Under the pieces are notes generated by a model. It saw only the letters and a program-made list of their open reading frames with translations. It searched no databases and was not told the DNA's origin. From Mesorhizobium sp. Root157 (GTDB lineage: Bacteria > Pseudomonadota > Alphaproteobacteria > Rhizobiales > Rhizobiaceae): 64,000 bases of DNA. The stretch lies in NCBI RefSeq assembly GCF_001427385.1, contig NZ_LMGJ01000006.1, positions 1-64,000 of the forward strand, read 5' to 3'. A program made the position numbers and the translations under genes. Of the stretch, positions 17,812 to 28,351 are shown in pieces. Each line of letters begins with the position of its first letter. The stretch's first letter is position 1.

Positions 17812-18666
17812 TCACATTTGTTCGGGCGACAGCCATTTGACGGTCCAGGCCGCTCCCGGCTGCTCGGCCAACAATTCGTGCAACACCGGAAGAGCCGCCC
17901 GAAGTTCGTTCTCCAGCGTGAAGGGCGGGTTGACCACCACCATGCCACTGCCCTCCAGCCCAGGTTCCACCCCAGCGGGCCTGATCTCGAACGCGATATC
18001 CAGAATTTTTGCAATCCCCGCTTCGGCCAATCCCTCGCGGAACGCGGCAACTGCTGGCCGGTCCTTGATCGGATACCACAGCGCGTAGATTCCGCCCGGC
18101 CAGCGCTGATGCGCCTTCCTGAGCCCGCTCAAAAGGCGCTCGAATTCGCCCGCTTGCTCGAATGGCGGATCGATCAGGACGAGCCCGCGTTTCTCCTTAG
18201 GCGGCAGATGGGCGCCGAGCGTCAGCCAGCCGTCAAGTTCGATCACCCGGACCTGGATGTCGCCGGCAAACACCGCCTTGAGCCGTGCGGCATCCTGAGG
18301 GTGGAGTTCTATAGCAGAGAGCCGGTCCTGGCGGCGCAACAGATGACGCACGACAAGTGGCGAACCTGGATATTTTGTAGGTCCACCCTGCGGATTGGCT
18401 GCCTTCACGGCACCGAGATACGGCGCGAGGAACTGAGAAAGCGTTGGGTCGAGTTGCGCGTCCATCAACCGGCCAATGCCGCCACGCCACTCGCCTGTCT
18501 TGCCCGCCTCCAGCGAAGACATATCGTAAAGACCGATGCCGGCGTGCGTGTCGATCACCCGGAAGGCTTTGTCCTTCTGTTTCAAATACTCCACGATCCG
18601 CGCCAACACAGCGTGCTTGACGATATCGGCGAAATTTCCGGCGTGATAGGCATGGCGGTAATTCAT
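17812..18666 (-). CDS. rlmJ: 23S rRNA (adenine(2030)-N6)-methyltransferase RlmJ
   Basis: Methylates A2030 of 23S rRNA. 284 residues from MNYRHAYHAGNFADIVKHAVL, the highly conserved RlmJ N-terminus. It continues VIDTHAGIGLYD (S-adenosylmethionine-binding motif I) and has the catalytic LIDPPFEQ. The upstream frame of 13 codons lies in the preceding gene's 3' end and is rejected as a start. Next gene upstream (18672-19298) ends five bases before. Confidence 0.95.
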   Translation of the reverse strand: MNYRHAYHAGNFADIVKHAVLARIVEYLKQKDKAFRVIDTHAGIGLYDMSSLEAGKTGEWRGGIGRLMDAQLDPTLSQFLAPYLGAVKAANPQGGPTKYPGSPLVVRHLLRRQDRLSAIELHPQDAARLKAVFAGDIQVRVIELDGWLTLGAHLPPKEKRGLVLIDPPFEQAGEFERLLSGLRKAHQRWPGGIYALWYPIKDRPAVAAFREGLAEAGIAKILDIAFEIRPAGVEPGLEGSGMVVVNPPFTLENELRAALPVLHELLAEQPGAAWTVKWLSPEQM

Positions 18667-18671
18667 CGAGA

Positions 18672-19298
18672 CTATTTTCCGTCCGTGCCGCCGCCCCTGC
18701 CCCACCTTGGCGGTGGCGGCTGCGAATTCGGATTTTGCGAGCGGTCAGACCGGCTGCGGCCGAATGTCAGGACGAACCCGATGAAGCCAATAGCCGTCAG
18801 GGAAATTCCGATAGGCTGCAAGCGCGGATCGACCTCGCCTGCCCCGGAGCGCAAGATCAGTTCAACCTCTTTGATCCGCGGCCCCTCGGCATCGCCCGGC
18901 CCGATCACAAAGCTGTAGGCGCCGTCGCTTACGGGATCGATCAGTCCCGCATCGTCGCGTGAGATTTTTTCGGCGATTTGCGGGCTTTTCTCCCGCGCTT
19001 CAAGATTGCCCGCAAAACGAAGCGTTTCGGCAAGGACGGTCCTGCCGCCATGCGAGGCCGTAACGGTCAGCACCGCTCCATCGGAAGGCATGGGATCGTT
19101 GGCATTTGTGATGACGTCCACCAATACGCGGACCGGTGCATCGCTTGACGTCAGTTGCACATCTACCGGCTCGAACCGGCCCTGACGGTAGACCGGCCAG
19201 ATTCCGATCTCTCGGCCCGAGAAATTACTTATCGACCAGGGATATATGAAGCCGGTGCCAAGTCCGGCAAACAGGATCAGCAGGAAAAGCAGACGCAT
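18672..19298 (-). CDS. Hypothetical membrane protein, two transmembrane segments
   Basis: 208 residues. The N-terminus MRLLFLLILFAGLGTGFIYP is a membrane anchor or signal; a periplasmic beta-rich domain of about 130 residues follows (VDVQLTSSDAPVRVLVDV, AVLTVTASHGG). A second membrane helix lies near residue 165 (PIGISLTAIGFIGFVLTF), then a basic, Pro-rich tail (PPPPRWGRGGG). I do not recognise a family. It directly precedes rlmJ on the same strand. Confidence 0.75.
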   Translation of the reverse strand: MRLLFLLILFAGLGTGFIYPWSISNFSGREIGIWPVYRQGRFEPVDVQLTSSDAPVRVLVDVITNANDPMPSDGAVLTVTASHGGRTVLAETLRFAGNLEAREKSPQIAEKISRDDAGLIDPVSDGAYSFVIGPGDAEGPRIKEVELILRSGAGEVDPRLQPIGISLTAIGFIGFVLTFGRSRSDRSQNPNSQPPPPRWGRGGGTDGK

Positions 19299-19348
19299 CG
19301 GTGTTTCCTAATATCGAAACGTATTGCGACCGTCCAACTCGCCGGCCC

Positions 19349-19798
19349 TCACGCTTTCCGTTCCCAGCGTTTGTCCGCCGTCTGCTGCCAGTAAGTCACC
19401 GCGTGTCCGGCCGATTTCGTGGTTTTCCAGTGCGCCCGGGCAGCTTCGACCTGTTCCGCGTCATGACCGTCGAACAAAAACACCGCCCGTTCATAGCCAC
19501 TCAGATCCGGCGGCTCGGCACCGTCGACCAGAAACCTGATCTGCGCGTCGTTCTGGTTGCCGTCGCCCGTCGTCAACAAGATTGGCTGCTCGGCCGGGAA
19601 AGCCTCGCGGTCGGTTGCGTGGGCCAGGAACGAATCGTCGCGGAAGGTCCACAAATGCTGATCGAGCACGTCGCGGCGATCTTCGCTGCCCGTCTGCACG
19701 ACAACGCGCCAGCCACGGCCGATGCTGCGCTCCAGCAGGCCCGGAAGCGCATCTTCCAGGGTCGATTCTGTCAAATGGTAGAACAGGATTTCGGTCAT
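19349..19798 (-). CDS. holC: DNA polymerase III chi subunit
   Basis: Clamp-loader-associated chi subunit, which links the polymerase holoenzyme to single-stranded-DNA-binding protein. 149 residues with the opening EILFYHLTESTLEDALPGLLE and later LWTFRDDSFLAH and PILLTTGD, typical of HolC. Follows pepA by 24 bases on the same strand, so the two are probably co-transcribed as is usual in alphaproteobacteria. Confidence 0.93.
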   Translation of the reverse strand: MTEILFYHLTESTLEDALPGLLERSIGRGWRVVVQTGSEDRRDVLDQHLWTFRDDSFLAHATDREAFPAEQPILLTTGDGNQNDAQIRFLVDGAEPPDLSGYERAVFLFDGHDAEQVEAARAHWKTTKSAGHAVTYWQQTADKRWERKA

Positions 19799-19822
19799 GA
19801 ATGGAAATCGGCTCGCAAGCCG

Positions 19823-21325
19823 CTAGCTTTCATAGTGATCGTGGACAAGGCGGTCGAGCAGCCTGACGCCAAAGCCGGAACCCCACGATGCGTTGATTTC
19901 GCTGGAGGGCGCGCCCATGGCCGTCCCGGCGATATCCAGGTGAGCCCAAGGGGTGTCTTTCACAAAACGCTGCAGGAACTGGGCGGCGGTAATGGCGCCG
20001 CCATAGCGGCCGCCGATGTTCTTCATGTCGGCATTCTTCGATTCCAGCAGCTTGTCATACTCGTTGCCGAGCGGCATGCGCCACAGTTTCTCTTGCGTTG
20101 CCGTCCCTGCCTCGACAAGGCGGGCCGCCAATTCGTCGTTGTTCGAAAACAGGCCAGCGTGATGCTGGCCAAGCGCAACCATGATCGCACCCGTCAGCGT
20201 CGCCAGATTGATCATGAAGCGTGGCTGAAATCGTTCGTTGCAGTACCATAGCGCATCGGCAAGGACGAGACGCCCTTCGGCATCGGTATTAAGGACCTCG
20301 ATGGTCTGTCCCGACATCGATGTCACGATATCTCCGGGCCTCTGTGCATACCCGTCGACCGCATTTTCCACTAGGCCGACGATCCCCACGACATTGGTCT
20401 TCGCCTTGCGGGCGGCCAGGGCGTGCATCAGGCCGGTGACGGCGGCGGCGCCTCCCATGTCGCCCTTCATGTCTTCCATGCCGGAGGCCGATTTCATCGA
20501 GTTGCCGCCGGTATCGAACGTAACCCCTTTGCCCACGAACGCGATCGGCTTGTCCTTGGCCTTGCCGCCGTTCCATTGCATGACCGCCAGGCGGGCGCCG
20601 CGCGGAGAACCTTGGGCAACGCCAAGCAGCGCGCCCATGCCGGCCTTCTTCATTTCCTTTTCCGTCAGGATTTCGACCCTGACGCCCAGCGCCTCCAATG
20701 CCTTGATGCGCGCGGCAAATTCAGCCGGCCCCAGTATGTTGGCTGGCTCATTGACGAGGTCCCGTGCCAGCAGCACACCGTTCACGGTCGCTTGAGCAGC
20801 AACAAACGCTTTTTTCGCGGCCGCCGGGTCGGCGCACAGAAGCGTCAGCTTGGTGTCTTTCTTCTTCCCCGCATCCGACTCGCTGTCGCCGTTCGACGTA
20901 CGGGTCTTGTATTTGTCGAATGCATAGCTGCGAAGCAGCGCGCCCGCGGCCACGTTCGCAACATCGGCGGCGGCTATTTCCGAGTCCGGCAGATCAAGGA
21001 TGATGGCTGCTTCCGAGGTCTTGGCAAGCGAACCGGCAATGATCCCGCCCAGTTTCATCCAGGCGTGCTCGTTCAACGCGGAAACGGCACCTGCGCCCAC
21101 CGCGGTGATCTTGTCGAGCGGCGTGCCGTGCGGCGCCAGAACGTCGGCCAGTGTTCCGAACTTTCCAGTGAAATCGGCCACCGAAAGCGCGCGGTCGAGC
21201 GTTTTTCCCGGCACGCACTTCAATGTTTCTCGCCCCATACCCGCCTCTTCGGCGGACAAGACGTATACACTTCCCCTTTTGACTGGGGCAAATCTGGAAA
21301 ACGCAACGGAAGATATCGAACTCAT
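19823..21325 (-). CDS. pepA: Leucyl aminopeptidase (M17, cytosol aminopeptidase)
   Basis: Two-metal M17 aminopeptidase, 500 residues. Catalytic region contains [12 protein letters not shown] (metal-binding Lys and Asp), [11 protein letters not shown] and the family signature NTDAEGRL; in the second half [14 protein letters not shown] and HLDIAG are also standard. Start [12 protein letters not shown] is chosen because the upstream frame (50 codons) has no homology-like character and the family begins here. The upstream region is a 316-base divergent promoter spacer shared with lptF. Confidence 0.95.
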   Translation of the reverse strand: MSSISSVAFSRFAPVKRGSVYVLSAEEAGMGRETLKCVPGKTLDRALSVADFTGKFGTLADVLAPHGTPLDKITAVGAGAVSALNEHAWMKLGGIIAGSLAKTSEAAIILDLPDSEIAAADVANVAAGALLRSYAFDKYKTRTSNGDSESDAGKKKDTKLTLLCADPAAAKKAFVAAQATVNGVLLARDLVNEPANILGPAEFAARIKALEALGVRVEILTEKEMKKAGMGALLGVAQGSPRGARLAVMQWNGGKAKDKPIAFVGKGVTFDTGGNSMKSASGMEDMKGDMGGAAAVTGLMHALAARKAKTNVVGIVGLVENAVDGYAQRPGDIVTSMSGQTIEVLNTDAEGRLVLADALWYCNERFQPRFMINLATLTGAIMVALGQHHAGLFSNNDELAARLVEAGTATQEKLWRMPLGNEYDKLLESKNADMKNIGGRYGGAITAAQFLQRFVKDTPWAHLDIAGTAMGAPSSEINASWGSGFGVRLLDRLVHDHYES

Positions 21326-21641
21326 GAAAACCTGCTTTTGGCGCGAACCCTGAAAGAAACCGACATTTCGTCGTTTTGTATCTTTTGGCAACCCGTCTGG
21401 CACGTCCGCACGCTCGGACCACATCTGCGGACGTTTGGCCGCAGCTTGCCGCACCTTTTCGCCGCAAGCCATCATTAACCATGAGCCTTCGCGCTTTTTT
21501 ATCCATTCGCCGCGACACTAGGGGCGAGCGAGAAAGCGCATCCCGGAGGAAACGGTGGATCGCGCCTGTTGTACAGGCGTCTTCCAACAGATAATTTGCT
21601 CTGAGGCGCGATGCCGGAAAGCCAATCGAGACACCCTCTGA
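21326..21641. promoter_or_regulatory. Divergent promoter region between pepA and lptF
   Basis: 316 bases between two divergent operons (pepA-holC and lptFGD-surA-pdxA-rsmA); promoters for both must lie here. A TTAACCAT octamer at 21475-21482 resembles a CtrA half-site, but no paired second half was seen. Nothing else is recognised. Confidence 0.4.
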
Positions 21642-22835
21642 ATGAAGGTTATTGAACGCTACATATTGCAGCGCGCGCTCGTGTTGTTCCTGGCGGCCTT
21701 GGTCTGGACGCTGGCGATTGTCTGGACGACGCAGGTATTGGCACGCATCGATCTGGTCACCGATAGCGGACAATCGGCGTTCACTTTCTTCGAAGTGGCT
21801 GCCCTCATCCTGCCGACGATCATCCCCATTGTCGTTCCGTTCGCCGTTGCAGGTGCGGTCGCGCAGATCCTCAGCACCATGAACGCCGATTCGGAACTCG
21901 TCGTGGTCAGCGCCTCGGGTGCTTCCAGGCTGACGGTCGTCAAGCCCATCCTGATTCTGGCGGTCGCGGCGAGCATCTTGTGCTTCGTCGTACAGAACGG
22001 GATCGAACCCTATGCACGTCAGAAAAATCGCGACCTCGTCGCCAGCGCGCGAGCGGATTTCCTGTCGTTGGTCATCCAGGAAGGAACGTTCCGCAAGATC
22101 GAAAACGGCTTGTTCGTGCAAGTCGGCGAGCGCCTCCCCGGCAACCAGCTTGGCGGCATTTTCGTTGCCGATACCCGGCAGCAGGGCGTCGACCTCGTCT
22201 ATTACGCAAAACGCGGCGCCGTCGTAGATCAAGGTGACGACAAGGCATTGCTGATGAGCGACGGCGTCATCCAACGCAAGACCGTCGACGGCGACATTTC
22301 TCTGGTTCGCTTCACCTCTTATGCGTTCGACCTTTCGGCTTTCGGTGCCGACACGGGCGGCGGCTTCCGCCTGCCGAAAGACCAGACGACGCAGTATCTC
22401 CTCAACCCGGATCCGAATGACCCAGCCCACAAGAAAGAGCCGGGCGCCTTCCGCACTGAAATCAACAAGCGCTTTTCCGAGTGGCTATTTCCGATCACCT
22501 TCGCGCTGATCGCACTGGCTGTTGCCGGAGATGCCAGATCACATCGCGAGGCGCGTATCCACCCGCTGGTCACGACCATTTGCATTGCCCTTCTGGTGCG
22601 TTGGGTCGCCTTCTTCGCCGAAGGGCAAGCCAAGACCGATCCGGCATATCTCTATGTCATGTACGCGGCTCCGATCGGAATGGCGCTTCTCGCAGCCTGG
22701 TTCATCAAGACGCAGAGGTCTATGGAATTGCCTATTGGCTGGATCGATAGGATCGTGTCGCTTGCACGCCGCGCCTCGGGCGCATTCGCCTCCTTCAGGG
22801 TTCGCGCCGTGAATTCAAGAGGAGGGTCCGCGTGA
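21642..22835 (+). CDS. lptF: LPS export ABC transporter permease LptF
   Basis: One of two inner-membrane permeases of the Lpt bridge that extracts LPS and passes it to LptC/LptA. 397 residues: N-terminal helices (MKVIERYILQRALVLFLAA, FFEVAALILPTIIPIVVPFAV), the conserved coupling segment NADSELVVVSASGAS, a periplasmic beta-jellyroll domain (about 110-290) and three C-terminal helices. It ends with a TGATG junction to lptG. First gene of a six-gene operon reaching rsmA. Confidence 0.95.
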   Translation: MKVIERYILQRALVLFLAALVWTLAIVWTTQVLARIDLVTDSGQSAFTFFEVAALILPTIIPIVVPFAVAGAVAQILSTMNADSELVVVSASGASRLTVVKPILILAVAASILCFVVQNGIEPYARQKNRDLVASARADFLSLVIQEGTFRKIENGLFVQVGERLPGNQLGGIFVADTRQQGVDLVYYAKRGAVVDQGDDKALLMSDGVIQRKTVDGDISLVRFTSYAFDLSAFGADTGGGFRLPKDQTTQYLLNPDPNDPAHKKEPGAFRTEINKRFSEWLFPITFALIALAVAGDARSHREARIHPLVTTICIALLVRWVAFFAEGQAKTDPAYLYVMYAAPIGMALLAAWFIKTQRSMELPIGWIDRIVSLARRASGAFASFRVRAVNSRGGSA

Positions 22836-23920
22836 TGGGTTGGACTCTCGGCCGATATTTCTTCCTTCGCTATGCCGCAATTGCAACCTGGTTCTTCCTC
22901 GGCATTTTTGCGCTGGTGTTCCTGATCGACTTTACCGAACTCAGCAGCCGCACGGCCCGCATACCGGGGTTCACCTATCAGATGGGAGCGCTCATTTCGG
23001 CGCTTCGCGTTCCGATGCTCGTTCTGCAAGCCGTGCCGTTTGTCGGCCTGTTCGCTGCAATGGCGACGCTGGTTTCGTTGAACCGCAAGTATGAACTTGT
23101 TGTCGCGCGCGCAGCCGGCATATCCGCATGGCAGTTCCTGCTGCCAGTCTGCCTGGGCGCGCTTTTGTTCGGCATATTGGCGGTTGGCGTTCTCAATCCT
23201 CTTGCTGCAGAGGGCCTGTCGCGCTCCCAGCAGGTCGAAAGCCTGTTGCGGTCAGGCAAATCGAACGTGGTGGCTGAAGAAATCACCCCGTGGATTCGCC
23301 AGAAAACCAAGTCCGGCGACACCATCATCGGCGCTCGAGCCATCCTGAGCCAAGGCTTGGAAATGGCCGACGCGACCTTTTTCCTGCTTGATGACAACGA
23401 CGACATCGTCGAGCGCAAGGACGCCAGGCGCGCCTTCCTGCGAGACGGATACTGGGAACTCCACGACGTCAGCATCCTGCCCAGCAGCGGGACCGCGCAG
23501 ACGAAGCAGATCGATCGGGTTCCCACGGATTTGAAGCCGGAGTTCGTACAGGAGCGGCTGGCGCGGCCGGAAACCATTCCATTCTATGACCTTCCGGGAA
23601 AGATTGAGGTTGCCCGTTCATTCGGCCTCAGTGCAAATGCCTTCGCGATGCAATTCGATTCGCTTGTGGCGCTGCCGTTTCTACTGGTGGCGATGACTCT
23701 AATCGCGGCGACGGTTTCGATGCGCTTTGCACGAATGGGACAGTCGGCGACGATGATTCTAGGTGGTGTTGTCGCCGGGTTTCTGCTTTATGTCGTGTCG
23801 GTTCTCGTCAAGGCATTCGGCGTGGCCGGTTTTGTGCCGACTTTGGTCGCGGCGTGGTTCCCAGTTGTTGTTGCAATGTTTTTCGGGGTAACATTCCTTT
23901 TGTATAAGGAAGACGGTTAG
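22835..23920 (+). CDS. lptG: LPS export ABC transporter permease LptG
   Basis: Partner permease of LptF; about 361 residues. Opening GWTLGRYFFLRYAAIATWFFLG, the coupling segment SLNRKYELVVARAAGISAWQF, a periplasmic domain and C-terminal helices (LVALPFLLVAMTLIAATVSMRFA). The ATG at 22835 overlaps the lptF stop by one base, and GGAGG lies nine bases upstream; a GTG three bases earlier is possible. Translation is probably coupled to lptF. Confidence 0.94.
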   Translation: MGWTLGRYFFLRYAAIATWFFLGIFALVFLIDFTELSSRTARIPGFTYQMGALISALRVPMLVLQAVPFVGLFAAMATLVSLNRKYELVVARAAGISAWQFLLPVCLGALLFGILAVGVLNPLAAEGLSRSQQVESLLRSGKSNVVAEEITPWIRQKTKSGDTIIGARAILSQGLEMADATFFLLDDNDDIVERKDARRAFLRDGYWELHDVSILPSSGTAQTKQIDRVPTDLKPEFVQERLARPETIPFYDLPGKIEVARSFGLSANAFAMQFDSLVALPFLLVAMTLIAATVSMRFARMGQSATMILGGVVAGFLLYVVSVLVKAFGVAGFVPTLVAAWFPVVVAMFFGVTFLLYKEDG

Positions 23921-26298
23921 TGAGGGGGGCGGGTTTGCAGCACGGACGGCAAAGCCGTTTGGCGCTCCTGTGCGGAGTGAGCGGGTTGGCGTGCCTGCTC
24001 GCCGGCGGTGCTTTGACCGTTCCCTCCTGGGCACAGGATGTGCAGGATCTAGCGGCTGACCTTCCTTCCAATGCCCAGATGCTGCTGGAGTCCGACACGC
24101 TCGTCTACGACAACGACGCACAGACCGTGACCGCGGTTGGCGGCGTGCAGATCGACTATGCCGGCAACCGGTTGGTCGCCCAGCGTGTCGAATACAACCG
24201 CAAGACCCAGCGCCTCGTTGCCAGCGGCAATGTGCAGATCGTCCAGAGCGACGGCACCAAAATCAATTCAGATCACATCGACATCACCGACGACTTCGCT
24301 GACGGCTTCGTCAACGCGTTGCGCGTCGAGACGGTAGACAAGACCTACTTCGCCGCAGAGAGCGCCGAGCGCATGGGCGGCGTTTTGACCACGTTCCACA
24401 ACGGCGTCTATACCGCTTGCGAGCCTTGCGAAGATCAACCCGACAAGGCGCCGGTCTGGCGCGTGAAAGCACGCAAGATCATCTGGAACGGCCAGAAGAA
24501 GACCGTCCGCTTCGAGGATTCGAATTTTGAATTCTTCGGCTTCCCGATCGCCTATCTGCCGGCATTCGAGATCGCCGACCCGACCGTGAAGCGCAAAAGC
24601 GGCTTCCTGTTCCCTTCGGTCAGCTATAAGACCGACCTCGGCGTTGGCGTCGGTGTCCCTTATTATTTCGCCCTTTCTCCGACATACGACCTGACCGTCA
24701 AGGGCAACTACTTCACCAGGCAGGGTTTCCTTGGCGAAGCCGAATGGCGGCAGCGCTTCAGCAACGGCCAGTACAATTTCAAGATCGCCGGAATCCATCA
24801 ACAGAATCCGAATGCGTTCGACGTCGATACTGTCGATAGGGGCACTTCAGGCGATCCGAACAAGCTTCGCGGCATGATGGGCACCAAGGGCCAGTTCGCC
24901 ATCAATTCGAGATGGGATTTCGGCTGGGACATCATGCTCCAGTCGGACAAGAATTTTTCCAGCACATACAATATCGACGGGTTCAGCGACTATGTGCACC
25001 GGTCGGAAGTGTACCTCACCGGGCTGAACGACCGGAACTATTTCGACCTGCGCGGCATGAAATTCCAGGTCCAGGAGAACGTGCTGGACACCGATTCCCG
25101 CGCCAGGAACGACGAGCAGGCGTGGGTGCTGCCTTCCTTCGACTACGCCTATATCCCGGATACCCCGCTTGCCGGCGGCCAGTTGTCGCTAAACCTGAAC
25201 GCGAGGGCGATCCATCGCAACAATCTCGACACGGCCGGGATCGAACGTGTGCGCGGCATTGAAGGCGAATCCGGCCGCCTGACCGCCGAAGCTGAGTGGA
25301 AGCGCTCGTTCGTCACCGACGGCGGTATGGTGCTGACGCCACTTCTGGCGTTCCAGGCTGACGGCAACGTCGTCAACGCATCGAGCGCATCGCTGACAGC
25401 CATCGACGACATGGCGACGGCCCTCGGGACCACCGCAGACGTTCGTTCATCGTTCTTCCGCAACATGGCAACGCTGGGCTTGGAATGGCGCTGGCCGATC
25501 CTGTTCTCCAGCATCGGATCCTCGCATGTCTTCGAGCCGATGGCGCAGTTGTTCGTCCGCCCGAACGAGGCCTATGTCGGCGGTCTCGCCGTTCCCAACG
25601 AAGATGCACAGAGTTTCGTTTTCGATGCTTCGACGCTGTTCGAGCGTGACAAATTCTCCGGCTACGACCGCATCGAGGGCGGCACCCGCGCCAATCTGGG
25701 CGTTCGCTATTCCGGCAGCTTCGACAACGGCTGGACCACCAATGCCTTGTTTGGCCAATCCTATCATCTGGATGGCCGCAATTCCTTCGCATCTGAGGAT
25801 CTGGTCAACGCCGGCGCCAATTCCGGCCTCGAGACAGACCAGTCAGATTTCGTCGGCCTGGTTGGCATAGCCAGCCCAAGTGGCCTTTCAGCCTCGCTGA
25901 GCGGCCGGTTCGACGAACAGACGCTTGAAGTGCGTCGCTCGGAAGTCAAGCTCGGCTATACCGGGCAGCCTATTTCCGTTTCCGCCAAATACGCCTTCAT
26001 CCAGAAGCAGCCTTTGTACGGGTTCGCGGAAGATCGCCATGAGGTCATGCTCGGCGGCTCGGCCCAACTTGGCGAAAACTGGCGTGTCTTCGGCTCCGGC
26101 ACCTATGACCTGCAAACGAATGTCTTGGTCAGGGATGGTATCGGCTTCGGCTATGCCGACGAATGTTTCACCTATCTGATGACCTTCTCCGAAACCCGCG
26201 GGCGGGATACGAAGGAAGTATCGCAGAGCATCGGCTTCAACATCTCGTTCCGCACACTCGGCGACTTTGGATCTGCGTCAAGCGACTTCGCCCAATAG
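23920..26298 (+). CDS. lptD: LPS assembly outer-membrane protein LptD
   Basis: Outer-membrane translocon that inserts LPS into the outer leaflet with LptE. 792 residues: signal peptide (about 1-38, ending SWAQ), an N-terminal OstA/beta-jellyroll domain (ADLPSNAQMLLESDTLVYDN...VTAVGGVQIDYAGNRLVAQRVEYNR), then a large C-terminal barrel ending near Phe-Ala-Gln. Start codon is GTG at 23920, sharing one base with the lptG stop. In contrast to E. coli LptD only a few cysteines are visible (YTACEPCEDQ; DECFTYL), so the disulfide pattern may differ. Confidence 0.94.
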   Translation: MRGAGLQHGRQSRLALLCGVSGLACLLAGGALTVPSWAQDVQDLAADLPSNAQMLLESDTLVYDNDAQTVTAVGGVQIDYAGNRLVAQRVEYNRKTQRLVASGNVQIVQSDGTKINSDHIDITDDFADGFVNALRVETVDKTYFAAESAERMGGVLTTFHNGVYTACEPCEDQPDKAPVWRVKARKIIWNGQKKTVRFEDSNFEFFGFPIAYLPAFEIADPTVKRKSGFLFPSVSYKTDLGVGVGVPYYFALSPTYDLTVKGNYFTRQGFLGEAEWRQRFSNGQYNFKIAGIHQQNPNAFDVDTVDRGTSGDPNKLRGMMGTKGQFAINSRWDFGWDIMLQSDKNFSSTYNIDGFSDYVHRSEVYLTGLNDRNYFDLRGMKFQVQENVLDTDSRARNDEQAWVLPSFDYAYIPDTPLAGGQLSLNLNARAIHRNNLDTAGIERVRGIEGESGRLTAEAEWKRSFVTDGGMVLTPLLAFQADGNVVNASSASLTAIDDMATALGTTADVRSSFFRNMATLGLEWRWPILFSSIGSSHVFEPMAQLFVRPNEAYVGGLAVPNEDAQSFVFDASTLFERDKFSGYDRIEGGTRANLGVRYSGSFDNGWTTNALFGQSYHLDGRNSFASEDLVNAGANSGLETDQSDFVGLVGIASPSGLSASLSGRFDEQTLEVRRSEVKLGYTGQPISVSAKYAFIQKQPLYGFAEDRHEVMLGGSAQLGENWRVFGSGTYDLQTNVLVRDGIGFGYADECFTYLMTFSETRGRDTKEVSQSIGFNISFRTLGDFGSASSDFAQ

Positions 26299-26387
26299 TC
26301 AGCCCTAGTGATCGACACGGTTTTGCCGCATAGAGCAGGCATGAGTTGGTATATCCCAGTCAACGAAGAACAATCCGGAAGCCCTTG

Positions 26388-27317
26388 ATGAGGAAATACA
26401 TCCTTTCGGCAAGTTTTGCCCTGCTAGTCGCGGCCGCAGCGGTGTCGGTCACCGCAATGACCCCTCCGGCGATGGCCGCCAGCCAGATCAAATATGTCGT
26501 CAACGACATTGCGGTCACCAGCGGCGACATCCAGCACCGGGCGGCTTTCCTTCGCCTGCAGCGCCGCAAGGGCGATGCCGCCAACGAGATGGTCGAGCAG
26601 GCGCTGCGCATGTCGGAAGTCAAGCGCCTCGGCATCCGCGTCAGCGATCAGCAAGTCAACGATTCCTACGCCCGGTTTGCATCCAACAACAAGATGCAGG
26701 TCAAACAGTTGGACGGCGTGTTGGCGCAGGCCGGCGTCACCAAGGAACATTTCAAGGAATTCATTCGCGCCCAGATGGCCTGGAACCAGGCGCTTGGCGC
26801 GCGTTATCGCGCCGAGCAAGGCGGTAACAGCCTGAGCCAGCAAGACGTGGTTCGCCGCATGCTGAACAATGGCGGCACCAAGCCGACGGCCACGGAATAC
26901 ATGCTGCAACAGGTCATTTTCGTCGTCCCTGCGGCCGAACGGGGCAAGACCCTGGGCAAGCGCAAGCGTGAGGCCGAGGCTATGCGCGGCCGGTTCAACG
27001 GCTGCGGCACTACACACGAATTTGCCAAGGGCCTGATCGACGTCACCGTACGTGACCTTGGCCGCGTGCTCGCTCCCCAATTGCCGCCTGATTGGGCAGA
27101 CCAGATCAAGAAGACCAAGACCGGGGCCGCTACCGCGGTTCGCGAAACCGAACGCGGCGTCGAATTCATCGGCGTGTGCAGCGCCCGCGAAGTCTCCGAC
27201 GACAAGGTCGCGCAGATGGTGTTCCAGAGCGAGGGCGAGATCGGTGGAAAATCCGACGAATTCGACAAGAAATACATGGCAGAGCTGAAGAAAAAGGCTC
27301 GCATCGTCCAGCGCTGA
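26388..27317 (+). CDS. SurA-like periplasmic chaperone/peptidyl-prolyl isomerase
   Basis: 309 residues, shorter than E. coli SurA (428). Signal peptide 1-31 ends AMAA. SurA N-terminal chaperone module: [48 protein letters not shown]. One divergent parvulin-like domain follows (about 168-265), ending near [13 protein letters not shown]. Two cysteines only, Cys206 and Cys264, could form a disulfide. The second parvulin domain of SurA is absent. Expected to escort outer-membrane proteins including LptD, encoded just upstream. GGAAG precedes the ATG; the frame is open 14 codons further. Confidence 0.9.
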   Translation: MRKYILSASFALLVAAAAVSVTAMTPPAMAASQIKYVVNDIAVTSGDIQHRAAFLRLQRRKGDAANEMVEQALRMSEVKRLGIRVSDQQVNDSYARFASNNKMQVKQLDGVLAQAGVTKEHFKEFIRAQMAWNQALGARYRAEQGGNSLSQQDVVRRMLNNGGTKPTATEYMLQQVIFVVPAAERGKTLGKRKREAEAMRGRFNGCGTTHEFAKGLIDVTVRDLGRVLAPQLPPDWADQIKKTKTGAATAVRETERGVEFIGVCSAREVSDDKVAQMVFQSEGEIGGKSDEFDKKYMAELKKKARIVQR

Positions 27318-27322
27318 TCGCC

Positions 27323-28351
27323 ATGAAAGGAGTTGGCGTCCCGCTTGCCGTCAGCGTCGGCGATCCGTCAGGCATCGGTCCTGAAATTGCCATTGCCGCT
27401 TGGCAAGGCCGCAAACGCAACGCTGTTCCACCGTTCTATCTGCTTGCCGACCCGGCCCTGATCTTGTCGCGCGCACGGATTGTCGGTGCGGACATTCCGC
27501 TGCTGGAAACAGAACCGTCACAAGCAGCCGGGCTTTTCCAATCCGCCCTGCCCGTCGTTGCCCTGTCGTCCCGCTTCATAGACACGCCCGGCAGCCCCGA
27601 CAGCAGCAATGCCAAAGGCGTGGTCGAGGCGATCGACCGGGCGGTGGAGGACTGCTTTGCAGGCAAGGCTGCCGCGATCGTGACCTGCCCCATCGCCAAG
27701 AAACCGCTTTACGATGCCGGTTTTCGCTTTCCCGGCCATACCGAATATCTCGCGCATCTCGCGGAACACCACACCGGCAAGACGGTCATGCCGGTCATGA
27801 TGCTGGCCGGCCCCGACCTGCGCACGGTTCCCGTGACGATCCACATACCGCTCTCCCAAGTGCCAAAGGCGCTGACAACCGACCTGATCGTGGCAACAGC
27901 CCGCATCACCGACGCGGATTTGCGCAGCCGCTTCGGCCTCGGCAAACCGCGCCTGGCCATCTCCGGCCTCAACCCGCATGCCGGCGAAGCCGGCTCGATG
28001 GGCTCCGAAGACCGGGAGGTCATTGCGCCAGCCATCGCCACTTTGCGTGCTGAAGGCATTGATGCCTTCGGGCCCTTGCCGGCGGATACGATGTTTCATC
28101 CCCGCGCCCGGGCCGGGTACGACGCAGCCTTGTGCATGTATCACGATCAGGCATTGATCCCGGCAAAGGCTCTGGCCTTCGACGAGGCCGTCAACGTCAC
28201 GCTCGGCCTGCCGTTTATCCGCACCTCACCCGACCACGGCACGGCGTTCGATATTGCGGGCAAGGGTATCGCCCGCCCCGACAGCCTGATTGCCGCCTTG
28301 AAGCTGGCTCGACAACTTGCCGACACCATCGTCGCGAATGAACCGGCATGA
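27323..28351 (+). CDS. pdxA: 4-hydroxythreonine-4-phosphate dehydrogenase
   Basis: NAD-dependent enzyme of the DXP-dependent vitamin B6 pathway. 342 residues with [12 protein letters not shown] at the N-terminus, [20 protein letters not shown] and the metal-binding [11 protein letters not shown] with [20 protein letters not shown] near the C-terminus. Starts five bases after the surA-like stop and overlaps rsmA by four bases (ATGA). The operon linkage surA-pdxA-rsmA is also seen in E. coli. Confidence 0.96.
   Translation: MKGVGVPLAVSVGDPSGIGPEIAIAAWQGRKRNAVPPFYLLADPALILSRARIVGADIPLLETEPSQAAGLFQSALPVVALSSRFIDTPGSPDSSNAKGVVEAIDRAVEDCFAGKAAAIVTCPIAKKPLYDAGFRFPGHTEYLAHLAEHHTGKTVMPVMMLAGPDLRTVPVTIHIPLSQVPKALTTDLIVATARITDADLRSRFGLGKPRLAISGLNPHAGEAGSMGSEDREVIAPAIATLRAEGIDAFGPLPADTMFHPRARAGYDAALCMYHDQALIPAKALAFDEAVNVTLGLPFIRTSPDHGTAFDIAGKGIARPDSLIAALKLARQLADTIVANEPA

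Noticed and set aside
20994-22430. 478-codon minus-strand frame across the pepA-lptF spacer
   Set aside because: Lies antisense to lptF; shadow frame of GC-rich codons, while lptF and pepA are certain.
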